Part shown: piece after piece, positions 34,906-45,485 of the stretch | Layout: each line of letters starts with the position of its first letter | Numbering within the stretch: position 1 is the stretch's first letter | Assembly: GCA_037176705.1 (NCBI GenBank) | Contig: CM073891.1 | Coordinates: forward strand, 52,640,571 to 52,704,570 | Direction: 5' to 3' | Length of the DNA: 64,000 nt | Source: Molossus alvarezi | Lineage: Eukaryota; Chordata; Mammalia; Chiroptera; Molossidae | Notes under the pieces: model-generated | Told to the model about the DNA's origin: nothing | The model's input: the letters and a program-made list of their open reading frames with translations, nothing else | Databases searched by the model: none | Program-made: the position numbers and the translations under genes

Positions 34906-35974
34906 TACACAGAAAGTTTAATCATTAATGCTTTAATACCCTTTACAATTATAACATTATAGTTTTGTTCTAATTATAATTCATATAAATGAATTGGGGG
35001 GGGGGGGATAAAGTCTAAGCAGATTTTCTCACAACCATTGAGGAAAATTATTCTCTTTTTGGAACATACTCTTTGTTTAAAAACCCAGAGTGAGAAATGT
35101 GGTTTTGAAGGAAAAGGAAAAGCCTTTAAATGTTTAATTTGTGTTAAGCATTTATAAAGATAATAATAGCTATGAGAATCCCCTATTATTTACTACCTAT
35201 CACTACTGTTCATCATTTTCTCTAAGTGCTTTACCATTTGGCAAGTGAGAGCTTAGTAGCTCTCAGTGGACTTGGATCGCACATTCTCTACTTAATCACA
35301 TGAAACATGGAAGCAAAAAAGATAGTTTCACCTATAGGCATGTGGTTCACTGATGTCTTGAGTGATTTTTAATATTCATGAGTTTTTAATTCATAATCAA
35401 AGAGTTGCCTCCAATTATTATGATATAAATCGAAAACATTTAACCTTTGTCTTTAAATCTAAAGTCTAAGGAAAAAATAATATAGTTTTGAAAAGTACAT
35501 ATTGGGAAAAGGAAACAGAAATGAAATATTTCTAAATTGCATTTACAAATTCTTACTATATCTTCAGTTTCAGAATTATTTTTTTTTTCCTTGCTATTTG
35601 TTGGCTCTGCCCTGAGGTGTCAGCTTTGATCCTCAGCTTCTCCATCCTCTTGATTTTCTCCTGTTCTTGGTTCTACGTCTAGATCCCCATTTCAGCTGCT
35701 TGGTTTAGGGCTCTGCTTTGCTCAGACCCTTTATTGTTGTATTATTTATTGTTCCCTAGTCAATTCTTTATCCCTTAATAATTATGGTTCCTGACTCCCT
35801 GTTACTGTCTCGAATACTATAACTTAGTTCTCTGTCACCTCAATAATCATTTGGTTCCTTGAATCCTCTTCTTCAATGATCTAATTCTCCATTCTTTGTC
35901 AACTACTCACTTCTGTTATATAAAACCTTGCCTTTACTTACTATGACTGTAACCTAGAACTGCAGTCACCTGAA
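34906..35974. other. AT-rich unassigned sequence
   Basis: No gene is recognised. A run of ten or more G lies at 34997-35007. The right part (35590 onward) has a pyrimidine-rich character continued after 36446, which suggests one old element interrupted by the LTR-like block. Confidence 0.4.
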
Positions 35975-36445
35975 CAAGATGGCATTACTGTTGGGGAGAG
36001 GAACAGAGAGCATATGTCAACATGACTGTGCATTTGTTTCAAGACAACTTTATCTAGGAAGGTAAGACTGAAACTATTATCCAACAAACAACTTCATGTT
36101 TTCTTCAGGAAATTCCTACAAATCAATTAACTATGCTCAAAAAGCAAAAGACTTTCTAAAAATAAGTTGTTATCTAGTCTTGCCTTAAGACCATCCCTTG
36201 CTTTGTCTATTAATCCTAAACAGTTATGTCCAAGCTTTGCTAATTTCCATTCCTCAGTCTTGAAAATCTCCCTTTAAAACTGGAGTCCACACCCCATCCC
36301 TATAAAGATAGTTTCCCGACTTCTCCTTCTGAAACATGACTAGGACGTTGTCCAGCTTGCATGCTCCCTACTACAGTGAGTTCTAATAAACAGTTTTGCA
36401 GTATTAACAGATTGCTTGTGCTATTCTGGAGAGTTTAACACAACT
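35975..36445 (+). mobile_element. Possible solo LTR of an endogenous retrovirus
   Basis: The block has the architecture of an LTR. A TATA-like 'ccctataaagatag' lies at 36297, a polyadenylation signal 'ctaataaac' about 85 bases later at 36383, and a T/G-rich end. I could not find a clear short flanking duplication, so the ends are estimates. No retroviral coding sequence lies next to it. The family is not identified. Confidence 0.5.
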
Positions 36446-37985
36446 CATCCATGATGTTAATTTCAAGCTGTTTACCCTCTGAACCAATTACAACACATTC
36501 CATCCACCTCAACTTTATCAGCCCTACAACTCTATGGAAAACTTAAATCCATTATCTTATCAACAGTCGCTGTCCAACCTACCTCCTGCCATCATTCTGT
36601 CCACATTTAGCTTACATTCTCTGATCAGTCATATTCACATCCTGGCCACTCATCTATGTCATTACACTTACATGTAAAATTAACAACGGACAAATCTAAT
36701 TCTCCTCTCTTTCACGCTTACATCCTTGCCACTGAACGTGGCTGGAGAGACACACACATGGGGAGCAGTCTCACTTAAAATTTCTCACTAAAATCATTAA
36801 ATCGGTCCTTATTGCCTGTAGAACATTCTCTGTTGCCTAATTGATTCTCTCTACTACATCCCTCTTTCCAACCTTCTCATCTCTCTTCAGAGTTTAAACA
36901 TTCCCTTCTCAATCTATTACCCTTTTATGCCACTGAGAAATTGGAAGCAACCAGAAGAGAAATCCTTTAGGCTCACCTACCACATTTACTTATCTACGAG
37001 CATTTGTAACAAAATTCTTCCTTTCTTCCTATTACTAAAATTGAATTGCATCATCCCTTCTTGCTTTTTTCTCATTTATTCACATCATTATACAAACATT
37101 GTATTATTTCTCTCATTAAAAACCAAACAAATGAACCTTTCTTATATTTCCACCTCTCTTCAGCTATCACCCCATTTCTCTGCTTCTTTATTTAGAGGTT
37201 ATCACATTAAAAAGGGATATTTGTATGTGCTATCTACACTTCCTTTCTATTACATCTTAAATCATTCTCATTGGATTTTCAAATTCAATATGCCTCAAAA
37301 CTTCTCCATATTACTAACTCCAACAATTGATTTTTATTTAGCCTTTATTCCATTTATCAGCAGCATTTGACTAATTGTTCTCTCCATTCTCCTTGGAATA
37401 CATTTTAAATCCCTCTTCCAGGACAACATATCCTTCTGATTTCCTCCCTTTCTTACTAGCTTTTGTTTTTTAAGTCTTACATTCTGATTCCTTTTCATAA
37501 ATCTGAACAACTGGACCCTTGATGATCTTATCCAGGTTTATGGCCTATGGTTTATGATATTCAATACCATTTAAAATGGACAAATATCAAATTTATATCT
37601 TCAACAAACACCTCCCCCTGAGCTACAGATTTCTATATCTAATCACTGAATAGACATTTTTACTTAGATTTTTAGCATGTCCCAAACAAAATTCTTCATT
37701 TTCTTTAACCAAACACATTTCTCCCACTATTTGCCTATTCAGCTAATGAAAACTTTAATTTCTTAGGCCCAAAACCATAGGATCATACTTAAGTTTTCTT
37801 ATTTTTCTGGTTTACATTCAACTAGTTAACAAAACACCTTGGCTTTACCTTCAAAATATATCCACAGTCCGACCACTTTACTGCTAGTATCCTTATCCAA
37901 ACCAAAGCTTTCTTCAAGTAGATACTTAACTGACCTTCCTATCACTAACCTTATCTGATATCCATCTGAACACAACAGCCAAAGT
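36446..37985. other. Unassigned, old-repeat-like sequence
   Basis: C- and T-rich on the plus strand with many short 'ctcttc'-like runs, continuous in character with the L2 end that follows. A 147-codon open frame at 36927-37370 has a low-complexity Leu/Ile/Phe/Ser composition and no recognisable domain. This is probably an old LINE body. Confidence 0.35.
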
Positions 37986-38535
37986 GGTACTAATAAAACA
38001 GTGTCAGATTATTTTCCTCTTCTGCTCAAAACTCTCCAGTGTTTCACATCTAATTGGTGCAAAAGCAAAATCTTTATATATTTTATAAGGTCTGTGTAAT
38101 CTTTCCCCCTTAATATTTTGACATGGTCTTCCTACTGCTCACTTTGTTTTAGCTATTCTAGATTTCTTGCTGTTTCTCAAATGTGCCTGGTACATACCTT
38201 TCGGGAAGTTTGCATACATTATTTCCATTTCTGGGGATACTATTTCATCCAGATAGTTAAGGTGCTCTCCTTCATGCCCTTAAAACTTTTGCTCAACTTA
38301 ATCTTCTCTGAGACCTTCCCAGACCAGCCTTTCAAAAATATGGTTCACCCTCTCTTTTTTCCCTGCTTTATTTTTATTTACTTCATTTATTGTATATTTT
38401 CACATACCAGAATGTAATTCTCACAGGAAGAAGTTGTTTTCTGATTTCCTGCTCAATGCTCTTTCCTCAGAATCCAGAACTTTAACATATTATAGGTGTT
38501 TACTATTTGTTGAATTCATTAGTACATAGAGATTA
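37986..38535 (+). mobile_element. L2 element, 3' part
   Basis: The order of phrases is that of mammalian L2: 'ctgctcaaaactctccagtg' (38022), 'tcttctctgagaccttccca' (38301), 'accagaatgtaattctcaca' (38406) and the close 'tgttgaattcatt' (38508). It is well diverged, as expected for an old mammalian family. Confidence 0.85.
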
Positions 38536-39280
38536 ATGCTTTAAATCTATACTTATTTAGGCTGTTAGGTACATTGTTCACAAGTTACACTCTCATATAT
38601 TTTTACTCTGTTCAGTTGCCTTGGCTTCCTTTCTCAAAATGTACAAATTAGCTGATTGTTACTTTTATTTTTCACCGTTTTCAGTAAGGTCATTGTGTTT
38701 CCTATGAAGGTCGGATCATGATGTTTCATTATTTAATGAGTTGTCATAAATCAGGTCATTAACCAGTACTTTTCTCAACTCATATTGATTATGTGAGCCA
38801 ACTTCAGAAAAGCAGGAACAGAATAATTTCCATGCCAAAACCCAGTCGATTATAGAATCACTTTTAATATAATACTGGGAAATTTTGCACACAGTAAAAG
38901 GGTAAAAGTTTTATATTCTATAAGTACCATTAATATAAATGCATTTGGGAAAAAGTATATCAGGCATTTCCAATGAACACTTTTATGAGTGCTGTTGATC
39001 AAAGTTTCTAAAGTATCACACTGAGCAGTTTCATTTTCTATCAAATTTCTTTCTTTAAAAGAAGTAAATAGCTATGATAATTCTTATTTTATCATGCCTG
39101 CCACATGTAACAAGGCATAATCCATCTTGTTTTCATTATTAAATACTGGTACTAAATATTGAAAGACTAGATATAACAACTCTGTCAAAGTCATGCCACA
39201 ACCAGGGCACTAATTTGTCTGTGAGGAATGGCTGAGCATAAAAGAGACATGTAATGGTTAAACTCAGCTTTAAGAATCTG

Positions 39281-39314
<34 letters not shown>

Positions 39315-39781
39315 AACTCCAGTATTTCCCAAAATATGGCTTATGTTCCTCTGATTACAAATGAAATGATTTTGGGTAGTGATTGGACAGAGACATTAAA
39401 ATTAATTAGCATCTTCATGGTCATGTATGTAAGAAAATAAGTAAATTATAGAAGAAATAGTGCTCAGCTTATACCAAGAAGATGATAAACAAAACTAATA
39501 AAGTTTGGAAATTTATTGTTATTAGATCAGATCACCAACTAATATCAACATATTTGGTTACAAAATGTTGAGTTAAGTTAGTTCACTTAAAGAAAAAAGG
39601 ATGGTGTCGCTTTCGAGACAGAACACTCACTATAGTATATGACTCCTCATGAATGAATAAGTAAGCACACTGAGCAAGGTAAACATTACACAACAGCACA
39701 ATTTAAGCCATGTTGGTTCAATTTTACTATTTCAGCTCATTATATGGCTTCTGCTAAAAAGACTAAAAAAAATGCACTTAA
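38536..39781. other. Unassigned AT-rich sequence
   Basis: No gene was found. A pure T run lies at 39282-39310, probably the tail of a lost or unrecognised minus-strand insertion. The rest is AT-rich and has no long open frame. Confidence 0.4.
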
Positions 39782-39992
39782 CCAGGCCGGTGTGGCTCAC
39801 TGGTTGAACATCGACCCATGCACCAAGAGGTTGCCGGTTCGATTCGCAGTCAGGGCACATGCTCAGGTTATGGGCCAAATCTCCAGTGGGGGGCATGCAT
39901 GAGGCGGCCAATCAATGTTTTCTCTCATTGATGTTTCTATCTCTCTCCCTCTCCCTTCTTCTCTCTCTAAAATCTGTAAAGAAAAAAAAAAG
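39782..39992 (+). mobile_element. VES-type SINE (type B)
   Basis: Plus-strand copy: head 'ccaggccggtgtggctcact', B-box 'ggttcgattcgcagtcaggg', the GC-rich 'tctccagtggggggcatg', a CT tract and an A tail. The flanks 'tgcacttaa' and 'tggacttag' may be a worn target duplication. Confidence 0.92.
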
Positions 39993-40748
39993 GTGGACTT
40001 AGCATTCTTTTTTTCTTAAAAGTTAAATATGTACTCACACAGCCCTCATTTTCTTTATATATATATTCAAAAATAAATGTGAAACATTTATTCTCCCAAA
40101 TTCAGCATCCCTCTGTATATATAAAGGTTAATCACATCCATACTTTTGTGCATCCTGCATAAAAATGTCATTTTTCTACCTTCCATTTCATTGTTAAATG
40201 GCATGAAATATTTTTCTCTTAATCTTCCTAATGTAATAATTGTAGTCTAAGTAGAACTTAATAATTATATTTCTTCTTAAGATATTTTGTAATCATATTC
40301 TATAAATTATGACATTAGCACACTTTTATTTTATTTACTTTAATAATTTTACATTCTCTATTTCCTCTAGACTATGCTTAGAATGTTTGACATGATAAAG
40401 CTGAAGAAAACAAGCAACTGTTACCAGCTTTGTCCTACAACTACTCAAAAATATGTTGACATCCACTAAGTTGTTTTCAAATGCTCTGTAGAAACTCTCT
40501 CTTTCTCTCTCCATCCCCCCATAGGAACTGCTCCTCTTCATACATGCTAAATGGTTTCATTAGCCCAGGATGAATAATTTGGCTAATTATATTACAATCT
40601 CAAAATGTAGATAGTTTAAGACATAACATAAACATCTAAATATTGCATATTAGCAGTAAACTGATTTCTTTCAGGTTCCTAGTCAAGATTGGTATGGGCA
40701 TTCCTATGAGTAAGAATTAAGTCATATTAATCTCTCTCTCTCTCTCTT
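39993..40748. other. Unassigned AT-rich sequence
   Basis: About 750 bp of AT-rich DNA with no gene or named repeat. A 68-codon minus-strand frame at 40335-40541 has no recognisable features. Confidence 0.4.
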
Positions 40749-40996
40749 TGTTTTTTTAATCCTCACCCAAGGATAATTTTTCCATTGATTTTTATATAGA
40801 GTGTAAGGGAGGAAGAGAGAGAGAAAGAAAAATCAATGTGAGAGAGACACATCTGATTGGTTGTCTCCCGCATGACCCCTACTGGGGCTGGGGATTGAAC
40901 CTATAAGCCAGGTACATGCCCTTGACTGTGAATTGAACCCATGACCATTTGGTCTGTGGACTGACACTCTAACTACTGAGCCAAACTGGCAAGGAG
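40749..40996 (-). mobile_element. VES-type SINE (type A), diverged
   Basis: Minus-strand copy with head 'ccttgccagtttggctcagt' at the right, a GA-rich middle at 40805-40830, and the tail 'atcctcacccaaggata' at the left. A (CT)n tract lies just outside at 40732-40747. Confidence 0.9.
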
Positions 40997-41779
40997 TAAT
41001 CTTTTTCTCTTTAAAATCTAATTAAGTCACAGGAAAAGAAAAAAAGAAAGAAAAGAAGAAAGATGAGTTTGGTCATCCTATCTTTCTAATACTTCTGACA
41101 TTATTCCTACTAGATTTTGGCCACATCTTAAATACCTGCTTGCTGCCTCCTTATAGGTCTCACCCCAAGCAGGAAGGTCTGGTCTATATTTAACCTTTTA
41201 TTAATAAGACAATTACTCAAATAAGGACTCTTCTTAAGATGTTCAGTACTTATGACACATTGCCAAATTTTGACTCATTCCTTAAAATAATTCAAATAAG
41301 ATCCACTTTTTGAAAATTAAGAAGGCATTACCATGGATTATTGATATTTCAAGCACTAGCTGATTTGAACATTGATGTTATTATACACTGATTAATTAAT
41401 GTACACTTTCATTTATTTATTATTTATCTAATGGCCAGGTATCGTGTTAGATTTAGAAGTTAAACAGGAAACAGAACATAATACCTGATTTAAGAGATCA
41501 TGATACTCAATCTAGGTGACATTGTTCACAGCCAGAGATACATATAACTATCTATGTAGGGAATTTGTGGTTCAGAGAAACATCTCCTTTACCACAGGCT
41601 TTTGTGCTATGCAGGCCAGCTGTCCCGGAAACCATTTCCCTTTGGTCATAAAAGAGGCTACATAAAAATATTCATGTCTCCACTAATTTAAAAATTTATT
41701 AAACATGTCATGTTTTAAGGACTCTTTTTGGCAATTGCGGGATCATTAACGAATAAAACATGTTAATTTATACCTTTAG
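40997..41779. other. Unassigned sequence upstream of the exon-like blocks
   Basis: No repeat family is recognised. This stretch is single-copy in character and leads into two exon-like blocks. I see no further convincing exon here, though a short upstream exon could be missed. Confidence 0.4.
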
Positions 41780-41945
41780 CAGTTTGCTTATCGTCCCGAA
41801 AAACTCTGATGTAGAAAATATTATTTTCAATGTGGAAACAAGGCAAGTTGATAAATTTGTATTCAATGGGATAGAAATCAATCCTGGCAAAATTCACCCA
41901 AATAAAACGAACGCCAGCAACGACTGCTAGGGGAACAGTGTGACT
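41780..41945 (+). pseudogene. Exon-like block 1 of an unrecognised gene
   Basis: A frame open from 41757 to a TAG at 41928 carries coding-like sequence (VPKNSDVENIIFNVETRQ, then FNGIEINPG) with two N-glycosylation-type sites (NKT, NAS) and several CpG. A splice acceptor-like 'tacctttag' ends at 41779, and a strong donor 'actgtaagt' falls at 41946. The donor lies in the same codon phase as block 2. The single TAG at 41928, five codons before the donor, prevents read-through, so as it stands the block is broken or is a last exon. I do not recognise the protein. Confidence 0.45.
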
Positions 41946-42083
41946 GTAAGTGGCTGAGCCCTTAGGTGAATGGTGTTAAATTTTGATGTCATGCTTTTCT
42001 CACAATTTTGCCTTAAATTAGTCTGTGCTTTAAAATAGAACTAATTTGGATTGAATGTTCTAATATAATTCTCTTCATTTTTA

Positions 42084-42470
42084 GATGAAAAGTTCTATTT
42101 TGGTAAACATCCCTATATATTTCAATGTAGCTTACATAACCTTTTGAGTGAAATGTTTAAACAGAAATGGCCCTCAGTGGTGGCACTGGTAGATTATGAA
42201 GGTGGAGCTTATAATGGTACTTTATGGAAGTTTTTATTGCAACAATGTTTGTCTGATGTGAGGGAAAGGAATCATTTAGCTTGGACCCTAGTTGATGTGT
42301 GTGATCTTCCCTTCTTTAATCTTCCACCTGCACTGCAGAGGCGGGACATGGTAGAACACAGAAAAGAGAGGCAAGTGTCTAAGAGGTATGGTGTGGTGCT
42401 TGGATATGAGGCTATTCTGAAGTTAATAGGTAAATGTTGGCAGACAGTAGATCAAGATGATATCTCCTAA
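42084..42470 (+). pseudogene. Exon-like block 2 (129 codons), unrecognised protein
   Basis: It is preceded by a pyrimidine-rich tract with a branch-like 'ttctaat' and the acceptor 'cttcatttttag'. The frame then stays open for 128 codons and stops at TAA. The residues are balanced and globular-looking, with Trp, Cys and charged clusters (for example YGVVLGYEAILKLIGKCW, and RRDMVEHRKERQ), unlike repeat-derived frames nearby. No poly-A tail or duplication marks it as a processed copy, and a type A SINE follows 76 bp later. It could be the terminal exon of a gene, a relic of one, or an old integration of a viral gene. I cannot choose from sequence alone. Confidence 0.5.
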
Positions 42471-42546
42471 TCAAAAATGCACCCAGTCAAAACACTGGAT
42501 GAAGGGAATGAGACAAGAACAATAAGAAAAACAAAATCTAAAAGTA

Positions 42547-42796
42547 GCCCTGGCCTGTTTGGCTCAGGGGTAGAGCATCAGACCAAGGAACAAAGAGTCA
42601 TGGGTTCAATTCCAGTCAAGGGCACATACCTCAGTTGAGGTTTGTCCCTGGCTCTGGTCAGGGTCATGTGGGAGGCAATGTGTTTCTCTCACATCGATGT
42701 TTCTCTCTCTTTTTCTCCCTCTCTCTCCCCTCCTCCCACTCTATCTGAAGATATTTGAGAAAATATCCTCTGGTGAGGATTAAAACAACAACAACA
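42547..42796 (+). mobile_element. VES-type SINE (type A)
   Basis: Plus-strand copy: head 'gccctggcctgtttggctca', B-box 'gggttcaattccagtcaagg', CT tract at 42700-42735 and the tail 'atcctctggtgaggatta'. It is flanked by 'tctaaaagtag' and 'cctaaaagcag', a near-exact duplication. It lies just 3' of exon-like block 2. Confidence 0.95.
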
Positions 42797-43140
42797 AAAA
42801 CCTAAAAGCAGAAGATTTGAAATTGAATTAAAGCTAAAACTGAGGACACTTCTAACGGTTTCCAAACATTAAAGCATATATTTATCATATAATTTCATGA
42901 ACCAATTTGGAAGAAAGAATAGTATTTTCCCTTTCATTATTTATCTGTAGAATAGAGTATCCTATATTCACTCAATAGTTCATCAAGTAAACAATTGACC
43001 TAAAATAACTAATTATGAGTATATAAGAGTCTCTCTCTGACTTTTTGTCCTAACAATGGAAATTGTATTTGCTATCAGCTTTGAAGAGATGATGCAATAT
43101 TGTTTTAGTTTAAGATAAACAATAATGATGTATTGTTCCT
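42797..43140. other. Unassigned AT-rich spacer
   Basis: Nothing is recognised in this 344-bp stretch between two SINEs. Confidence 0.4.
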
Positions 43141-43350
43141 CTAAAATTTTTTTAATATGTTTTTATTGATTTTTTTTAGAGAGAACAATAAACACATCAG
43201 TGTGAGAGAGAAACATCAATTGGCTGTCTCCTACACACCCCCTACTGGGGATCGAGGCTGCAACCTGGGCATGTGCCCTGACCAGGAATCGAACCAGGAC
43301 CTCTCAATCCATGGGACAATACTCAATCCATTGAGCTACACCAGCCAGGC
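43141..43350 (-). mobile_element. VES-type SINE (type B), diverged
   Basis: Minus-strand copy with head 'gcctggctggtgtagctcaa' at 43350 and the box 'gggcatgtgccctgaccagg'. Its middle lacks a long GA tract and instead reads 'gagaacaataaacacatcag'. The flanks 'gtattgttcct' and 'gcattattcct' give an approximate duplication. Confidence 0.85.
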
Positions 43351-43370
43351 TGCATTATTCCTTCAGTCAT

Positions 43371-43381
43371 CATCTTTCTTT

Positions 43382-43460
<79 letters not shown>

Positions 43461-43514
43461 CTCTTTCTCTCTTTCTCTCTTTCTCTCTTTCTCTCTTTCT
43501 TTCTCTCTCTCTTT

Positions 43515-43582
<68 letters not shown>

Positions 43583-43590
43583 TCCTCTTT
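43371..43590. repeat. (TTTC)n microsatellite at the HAL1 tail
   Basis: About 220 bp of TTTC units, with a central stretch of TTTCTCTC. It lies exactly where the A-rich 3' tail of HAL1 copy 4 should be (minus strand GAAA), so it most likely grew from that tail. Long open frames of repeated Phe-Leu-Ser or Lys-Glu-Arg here are artefacts. Confidence 0.95.
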
Positions 43591-43949
43591 CTTCATCTTT
43601 ATTGTTGAATGTATTACAGATCTTTCTCCCTTTTTTACCATTTGCCTCCTCCTCCCTATTCCCACCCCCTCCTGCCTTTCTCACACTAGTGTCGGTGTCC
43701 ATTGTTTATGCAGTTATCCATAGAAGTTCTTTGGTTTATCTCATCCCACCCTCCCTCCCCCTTTCCCTTTGAGGTTCATCAGTCTAACAACCAATTTGTA
43801 CTTCTTAATTCCTTCATCTTTTTCCCCCATTCCCTTAGCCCCCACCCATCTGGCAAGCAACAAAAAGTTCTCTGTATCTATGAGTCTGTTTCTGTTCTGC
43901 TTGCTCATTTTGTTTGTGGATTCAATTGTTGATAGATATGTATTAATTG

Positions 43950-44890
43950 CCATTGTATGTTTATATTTTTGTTCTTCTTCACTTTCAAGAAGACCCTTCA
44001 ACATTTTATATAATACTGGTTTGGTGGTGATGAATTCCTTTAGCTTTTTCTTGTCTGGGAAACTCTTGATATAGCCATCAATTCTAAATGATAGCTTTGC
44101 AGGACAGAGTAATCTTGGTTGTAGGTCATTGCTTTTCATCATCTAGAATATCTCTTGCCACTCCTTTCTGGCCTGCAAAGTTTCTTTTGAGAAATCAGCT
44201 GACAGTCTTATGAGAACTCTTTTGTAGGTAATGGACTGCTTTTCTCTCACTGCTTTTAAGATTCTCTTTGTATTTAACCTTTGGCATTTTGATGACGATG
44301 TGTCTTGGTGTGAACCTCTTTGAGTGCAACTTGTTTGGGGCTCTCTGTGCTTCCTGGACTTGTATGTCAGTTTCCTTCACCAAGTTAGGGAAATTTTCTG
44401 TCATTATTGTCTCAAATATGTTTTAAATTCTTGCTCTCTTTCTTCTCCTTCAGGCACCTCTATGATGTGAATGTTGTCCCAGAGGCTCCTTACATTATCT
44501 TCATTTTTTTTGGATTCTTTTTCCTTTTTACTGTTCTACTTGGGTGTTTTCTGCTTCCTTATATTCCAAATCAATGGTTTGCTTCTTGGCTTTACCTACT
44601 CTACTATTGATTCCCTGTAAATTATTCTTTATTTCAGTTAGTGCATCCTTAATTTCTCACTGGCCCTTTTTCATGTTGTTGATGTCCTCACTAAGTTCCT
44701 CGGAGGTCTCCTTAAGTTCCTTGAAGGTCTTGCTAAGTCCCTTTAATGTCTCACGAAGTTCCCTGAGCAACCTTATAACCTGTATTCTGAACTCTGCATC
44801 TGTTAGATTGCTTATCTCCATTTTGTTTAGTTCTTTTCCTGAAGTTTTGTTATTTTCTTTCATTCGGAACATATTTCTTTGTGTCCTCAT
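43950..44890 (-). pseudogene. HAL1 ORF1 (copy 4), disrupted
   Basis: The start at 44890 (MRTQRNMFRMKENNKTSGK) leads to a coiled coil with extra heptads (LKGLSKTFKELKETSEELSED) not present in copies 1-3. A stop occurs at 44657. The RNA-binding and C-terminal parts are readable further on (44404-44195, then 44142 onward with FRIDGYIKSFPDKKKLKEF). The normal stop after the C-terminal domain is lost, so that frame stays open well into the 3'UTR, to 43741. The copy is older and non-functional. Confidence 0.85.
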
Positions 44891-44924
44891 TTTGGCTGCT
44901 TCTCTGTGATTGTTTCTATGTATT

Positions 44925-45485
44925 AGGCAGAGTTGCTATGCCTCCTAGACTTCGTAGGGTGGCCTACTGTTGTAGGTGTCCTGTAGGATCCAGTGGCACA
45001 GTCTTCCTGATCACACCAGCTGGGCCATCGAGGTGCACCCCTAGTGTGGACTCTACACGCTTCTGTTGTAATTGAGTCTTGATTGCTGTTGGCGCATCAA
45101 TGGGAGGGGTTTACTCAGGCTGGTCAGCTGCAAGAACTGGCTCTGCCCACTAACCACTACCTCGGAGGTTCAGCTGTGTAGGGGCCCACCACACAGAGCA
45201 AGACTTACTTCATCAGGGCTCTGGTACCCACTGAGTTCACTCATTGAGTGTGTCACTTATGGAGGTGGTTGGGTAGTGGTGTTTTGATGTGGTCTGAAGC
45301 TGTCCACTGGGTGTGCTAGCTCTGGGACAAGGTGAGCCACTGCCTGTGTTCTATCTGGGGCCACCTGGCATAAGCTACAAAGTAATCTGCAGGTGGCTGC
45401 TTCTTGTGCTGGGCTTGGAGGTGTCCAGGAAAAGCCAAGTTGTGAACCAAGGCTGGCTGCTTCTAGTGCCAGGCCTGGGGCCACT
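44925..45485 (-). other. Extra 5'UTR segment of HAL1 copy 4
   Basis: In copies 1-3 the 5'UTR passes directly from the 'ctcattaagt' phrase to 'aatacatag' just before ORF1. In copy 4 about 560 bp of G/C-rich sequence lies between these two phrases. The ends of the extra segment are not GT...AG, so simple splicing of an intron does not explain the difference. It looks like an ancestral segment lost from the younger subfamily, or a gain in this one. Confidence 0.65.

Noticed and set aside
36927..37370. 147-codon frame as a membrane protein
   Set aside because: Its hydrophobic residues come from T-rich DNA within an old-repeat-like stretch. There is no ordered membrane topology or family resemblance.
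43157..43723. Open frame of 188 codons on the plus strand and mirror frames on the minus strand
   Set aside because: They run through a SINE and the TTTC microsatellite. The translation is repeated Phe-Leu-Ser or Lys-Glu-Arg, with no gene behind it.
44925..45485. A retained intron in the 5'UTR of HAL1 copy 4
   Set aside because: The segment missing from the other copies does not begin with GT and end with AG at either possible alignment of the junction.
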